Origin: an uncultured Bacteroides sp.
GTDB lineage: Bacteria; Bacteroidota; Bacteroidia; Bacteroidales; Bacteroidaceae
Assembly (NCBI RefSeq): GCF_949298305.1
Contig: NZ_CASFWU010000099.1
Span: 1 to 9,508 of the forward strand
Direction of reading: 5' to 3'
Length of the DNA stretch: 9,508 nt
Shown: positions 6,584 to 9,508 of the stretch, piece by piece
Numbering within the stretch: the first letter of the stretch is position 1
How the letters are laid out: each line of letters starts with the position of its first letter
Position numbers and translations under genes: made by a program
The notes under the pieces: generated by a model
Database searches by the model: none
Seen by the model: only the letters and a program-made list of their open reading frames with translations
What the model was told of the DNA's origin: nothing

Positions 6584-8071
6584 TCATTTCCCTTCGGCTG
6601 TGCCGCTTTCGTTGCCACAACGGTCCATGGCTGTGACGGCAAAATACTTGCGGGTGGTCCATGGACGGATGGGGGCATAGATGAACTCCGTTCCCTGTAC
6701 CCGTTGTGCCAGGATGTTGTCCGGATTGTTGGTGTCAACGGGGTAAGTGTCCGAACCGTAGACCACATAGGTGGGCGCGTTACGCTTATCGTTGTCGGTT
6801 GACGGTTGCCAGCTGATTTTCCAATAGCCTTCCTTGATTTTTTCCACGCGGACTCCGGTGGGGGAGGTGGGAGCTACGTTGTCTATCCAGGGCATGACAG
6901 GTTGCAGGGCGGGGGCGGTGTAGTACTTTTCGGTCAGGATGTCATACAGCCCCTGCGTGTTGTCCATCAGGTACTTCACCCGGTAGTGTCCTTCGCCGTC
7001 CAGTTGGTGCTTGCGGACGAAGTTGATTTGCCGTTCCACTTCTTCCACACTCCAGTCACCCTCGGAGGGGTCCAGAAAGTAGATGCCCAGGCCAGGAATG
7101 ACCTGCCGTCCGTTGCTCTGCTCTTTCCAGTCGAGTGCGAAGGGGTAGAAACCGTTTCCGCGGAAGTACATCATGGGGTATATCTGGTCTTGGATGCCTT
7201 CGCCCAGCCAGCCTTGCACGTCCTGGTAAACGGTGTGGAAGGCATTCCATCCGCGCGAAGAGTAGCGCGAGGTGTCGCGGTACTTGCCGACGGGACAGGT
7301 GCTCACCTTGACCCACGGTTTCAGTTGTTTTACACCTTTATATATATAGCGCACGATTTCCGTGATGTTGTCGCGCCGCCACTGGTCGAGACTGCGTCCT
7401 TTGCCGTACCTGCGGAAGTCGTAGCTGTCTGGGAATCGGGGCGCATGTTCGGGATAGCGCAGGTAGTCGAAGTGTACGCCGTCTACGTCATAACGCTCCA
7501 CTACTTCGCGCACCAGGCTCATCAGGTATTCCTTGGTTTCGGGGTTGCCGGGGTTCAGGAAGTATTCCCGTTTGTAGGGTACGCAAATGGAGGGTTTCTT
7601 GCGGGTGACGGATTTCTTTTCAAGCGAAGCTACATGCTTGCGGTTGCCTAAAGGGATGGTCACCATCCAGGCGTGGCATTCCATGCCACGCTTGTGGCAT
7701 TCCTCGACGGCGAATGCCAGCGGGTCGTAGCCGGGGTCACCGTCAACTTTTCCTGTCAGGATGGAGTTGAAGGGTTCGATGTCCGAGCGGTAGAGCACGT
7801 CGCCGCGTGTGCGGGTCTGGAAAAGGACGGTGTTGAAGTGTGCCGCCTTCAGCTTGTCCAGGATTTCGATGAGCTCTTCCTTCTGGCGGCGCATCTTTTC
7901 AGGAGTAGTGGCTCTGGTACGGGGCCAGTCCAGGCCATAAACAGCTGTAACCCAGGCCGCACGTACCTCCCGTTTGGATTGTGGCCATACGGTGAAGGTG
8001 GCTGCAAGCAACATCAGGCAACAGAGCGCTATCTGTCGGGTATATGAAGGGGTAATCATCTTTGCTTTCAT
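6584..8071 (-). CDS. Secreted GHL10-family glycosidase with C-terminal Fn3-like domain
   Basis: A 495-residue exported protein of the glycosyl hydrolase-like 10 (DUF187) family. The best-studied relative I recall, E. coli DigH, cuts glycan strands of peptide-free peptidoglycan; a wall-related or other glycan target is therefore likely here. The ATG at 8071 is chosen because it puts a signal peptide at the N-terminus (basic start, hydrophobic IALCCLMLLAATFTV at 14-28); an upstream ATG at 8113 would add 14 charged residues before it. The barrel starts at REVRAAWVTAVYGLDWP (34-50) and continues with NTVLFQTRTRGDVLY (80-94), the family signature DVDGVHFDYLRYP (195-207) and DQIYPMMYFRGNGF (295-308). 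After DNVAP (397-401) a Fn3-like domain runs to about 488. No lipobox is evident, so periplasmic location is inferred. It is convergent with the RSH gene and divergent from cstA. Confidence 0.93.
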   Translation of the reverse strand: MKAKMITPSYTRQIALCCLMLLAATFTVWPQSKREVRAAWVTAVYGLDWPRTRATTPEKMRRQKEELIEILDKLKAAHFNTVLFQTRTRGDVLYRSDIEPFNSILTGKVDGDPGYDPLAFAVEECHKRGMECHAWMVTIPLGNRKHVASLEKKSVTRKKPSICVPYKREYFLNPGNPETKEYLMSLVREVVERYDVDGVHFDYLRYPEHAPRFPDSYDFRRYGKGRSLDQWRRDNITEIVRYIYKGVKQLKPWVKVSTCPVGKYRDTSRYSSRGWNAFHTVYQDVQGWLGEGIQDQIYPMMYFRGNGFYPFALDWKEQSNGRQVIPGLGIYFLDPSEGDWSVEEVERQINFVRKHQLDGEGHYRVKYLMDNTQGLYDILTEKYYTAPALQPVMPWIDNVAPTSPTGVRVEKIKEGYWKISWQPSTDNDKRNAPTYVVYGSDTYPVDTNNPDNILAQRVQGTEFIYAPIRPWTTRKYFAVTAMDRCGNESGTAEGK

Positions 8072-8144
8072 GTTTTCTTGTATTTTTTCTCGGCGAAGAT
8101 AGGTAAAACACATGAGAAAGTTGTGTGGTTTGCTCGGAAACTCC

Positions 8145-8152
8145 TACATTTG
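8145..8152 (+). promoter_or_regulatory. Promoter -7 element of cstA
   Basis: TACATTTG is a perfect TAnnTTTG match, 37 nt before the cstA start codon. The -33 region has only TGTG (8122-8125) at a 19-nt spacing. Start of transcription would fall near 8158, followed by a short A-rich leader. The opposite-strand glycosidase gene has only a degenerate TATCTTCG (8101-8094), without a matching -33. Confidence 0.55.
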
Positions 8153-8189
8153 CAGCCATAAACTTTAAAAAATATAAAAAGAACACGTC

Positions 8190-9508
8190 ATGATTACATT
8201 TACCTTATGTTTGCTGGCCTTGATTGCCGGCTATTTTGTTTATGGGAAATTCGTAGAACGTATTTTCGGTCCTGATGACCGCAAGACTCCTGCCCTGACC
8301 AAGACGGACGGAGTGGACTTCATTCCCCTTCCCACCTGGAAAATCTTTATGATTCAATTCTTGAATATAGCCGGCCTCGGCCCCATCTTCGGTGCCATCA
8401 TGGGTGCCAAGTTCGGAACGGCCTCCTATCTGTGGATTGTGCTGGGTAGCATCTTTGCCGGAGCTACACACGATTATCTGGCCGGTATGCTTTCCATCCG
8501 GCACGATGGCGAGAGCCTGCCTGAAATCATCGGACGCTATCTGGGTGTGACCACCAAGCAGGTGATGCGCGGTTTCACGGTCATCCTGATGATATTGGTG
8601 GGTGCCGTGTTTGTGGCCGGACCGGCAGGACTGCTGGCCAGCCTGACGCCTGAAACGCTGGATACCACCTTCTGGATTATCGTCGTATTTGTCTATTACA
8701 TCTTGGCTACTCTGCTGCCTGTGGACAAGATTATCGGCAAGATTTATCCGCTCTTTGCCATCGCCCTGCTGTTTATGGCGGTGGGCATTCTGGTGATGCT
8801 CTATGTGAATCATCCCACTCTGCCCGAATTCTGGGACGGATTGCAGAATACCCATCCTAATGCAGCCGTGCTGCCCATCTTCCCCATCATGTTTGTCAGC
8901 ATAGCATGTGGCGCTATCAGCGGTTTCCATGCTACGCAGAGTCCGTTGATGGCCCGCTGCATGACTAGCGAACGCCATGGGCGTCCTGTTTTCTATGGCT
9001 CCATGATTACCGAGGGTATCGTGGCCTTGATTTGGGCTGCTGCCGCAAATTATTTCTTCAACGAGCACGGCATGTCGGAGACCAACGCCGCTGTCATTGT
9101 AGATGCCATTACGAAGGATTGGTTGGGCTCCGTCGGTGGTGTGCTGGCTATCCTGGGTGTGATTGCAGCCCCCATCACCAGCGGTGATACGGCTTTCCGT
9201 TCCGCCCGTCTGATTGTGGCCGATTTCCTGAACCTGGAACAAAAGTCCATGCGCCGTCGTTTGTACGTCTGCATCCCCATGTTCCTGGCTGCTATTGCCC
9301 TGTTGCTCTACAGTCTGCGCGATGCCGATGGCTTCGACATGATTTGGCGTTACTTTGCATGGGCCAACCAGACGCTCTCTGTCTTCACGCTTTGGGCCAT
9401 AACGGTCTATCTGGTGCGCAACAAGAAAGGATTCTATTATTTTGTCACCTTGATTCCCGCTCTCTTTATGACCGCCGTATGCACCACTTACATCTGTGTG
9501 GCTCCCGA
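8190..9508 (+). CDS. cstA: CstA-family transporter (carbon starvation protein A), N-terminal part
   Basis: CstA proteins are inner-membrane transporters; in E. coli CstA is linked to peptide and pyruvate uptake in carbon starvation and its relative BtsT imports pyruvate. The frame is open from the ATG at 8190 to the window edge, giving 439 residues. Family signatures include NIAGLGPIFGAIMGAKFG (59-76), THDYLAGMLSIRHDGESLPEIIGRYLG (93-119), CGAISGFHATQSPLMARCM (240-258) and APITSGDTAFRSARLIVADF (327-346). Hydrophobic membrane segments include about 2-18, 130-150, 160-176, 186-205, 271-287, 315-331, 360-375, 395-409 and 416-432. Membrane segments near 416-432 suggest it is close to its end, as expected for the short Bacteroidales form of about 480 residues, against about 700 in E. 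coli. It has its own promoter and is divergent from the glycosidase gene. Confidence 0.96.
   Translation, partial: MITFTLCLLALIAGYFVYGKFVERIFGPDDRKTPALTKTDGVDFIPLPTWKIFMIQFLNIAGLGPIFGAIMGAKFGTASYLWIVLGSIFAGATHDYLAGMLSIRHDGESLPEIIGRYLGVTTKQVMRGFTVILMILVGAVFVAGPAGLLASLTPETLDTTFWIIVVFVYYILATLLPVDKIIGKIYPLFAIALLFMAVGILVMLYVNHPTLPEFWDGLQNTHPNAAVLPIFPIMFVSIACGAISGFHATQSPLMARCMTSERHGRPVFYGSMITEGIVALIWAAAANYFFNEHGMSETNAAVIVDAITKDWLGSVGGVLAILGVIAAPITSGDTAFRSARLIVADFLNLEQKSMRRRLYVCIPMFLAAIALLLYSLRDADGFDMIWRYFAWANQTLSVFTLWAITVYLVRNKKGFYYFVTLIPALFMTAVCTTYICVAP

Noticed and set aside
6806..7651. 281-codon plus-strand frame opposite the glycosidase
   Set aside because: Antisense to the GHL10 barrel signatures and without any recognisable motif.
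8094..8101. Promoter for the glycosidase gene (TATCTTCG on the minus strand)
   Set aside because: One mismatch in the -7 element and no TTTG at a suitable distance; not strong enough to list.
8205..9242. 345-codon minus-strand frame opposite cstA
   Set aside because: Rich in His, Gln and Gly, with no domain, and fully antisense to a well-conserved transporter; a codon-bias shadow.

Overview
The window looks like a chromosomal segment from a member of the Bacteroidales, most likely Bacteroides or a close relative. The evidence is the gene content (pyruvate:ferredoxin oxidoreductase, a long RelA/SpoT homologue, a GHL10 glycosidase and a CstA of the short type), leaders without clear Shine-Dalgarno sequences, and TAnnTTTG-type promoter -7 elements upstream of several genes. 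Coding DNA is moderately GC-rich with GC-biased third positions, which explains the long antisense open frames. No phage, transposase, CRISPR array, tRNA or rRNA is visible.

Layout. (1) 1-1682, minus: N-terminal half of pyruvate:ferredoxin oxidoreductase (nifJ), running off the left edge. (2) 1737-2915, minus: an AAA_14-type P-loop ATPase with a winged-helix region and an unusual Walker B (Asp-Gln instead of Asp-Glu). (3) 2916-3011: a divergent promoter region built on an inverted repeat. (4) 3012-4208, plus: an uncharacterised ATP-grasp-like protein. (5) 4209-4447: a leader with a candidate promoter and two arrays of 7-bp repeats. (6) 4448-6346, plus: a long RelA/SpoT homologue with an intact HD hydrolase site, a diverged synthetase motif and no helical domain. 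(7) 6347-6583: a strong nested terminator hairpin and a 3 x 22-bp repeat between convergent genes. (8) 6584-8071, minus: a secreted GHL10-family glycosidase with a C-terminal Fn3-like domain. (9) 8190-9508, plus: CstA-type peptide/pyruvate transporter, running off the right edge.

Working together. PFOR (pyruvate catabolism), the RSH protein ((p)ppGpp turnover) and CstA (nutrient uptake in starvation) all relate to carbon supply. They are separate transcription units, so the link is only thematic. The window does not show a clear new multi-gene system. The most distinctive points are the natural Walker B Glu-to-Gln change, the orphan ATP-grasp protein, the hydrolase-biased RSH architecture, and the repeats around the RSH gene.
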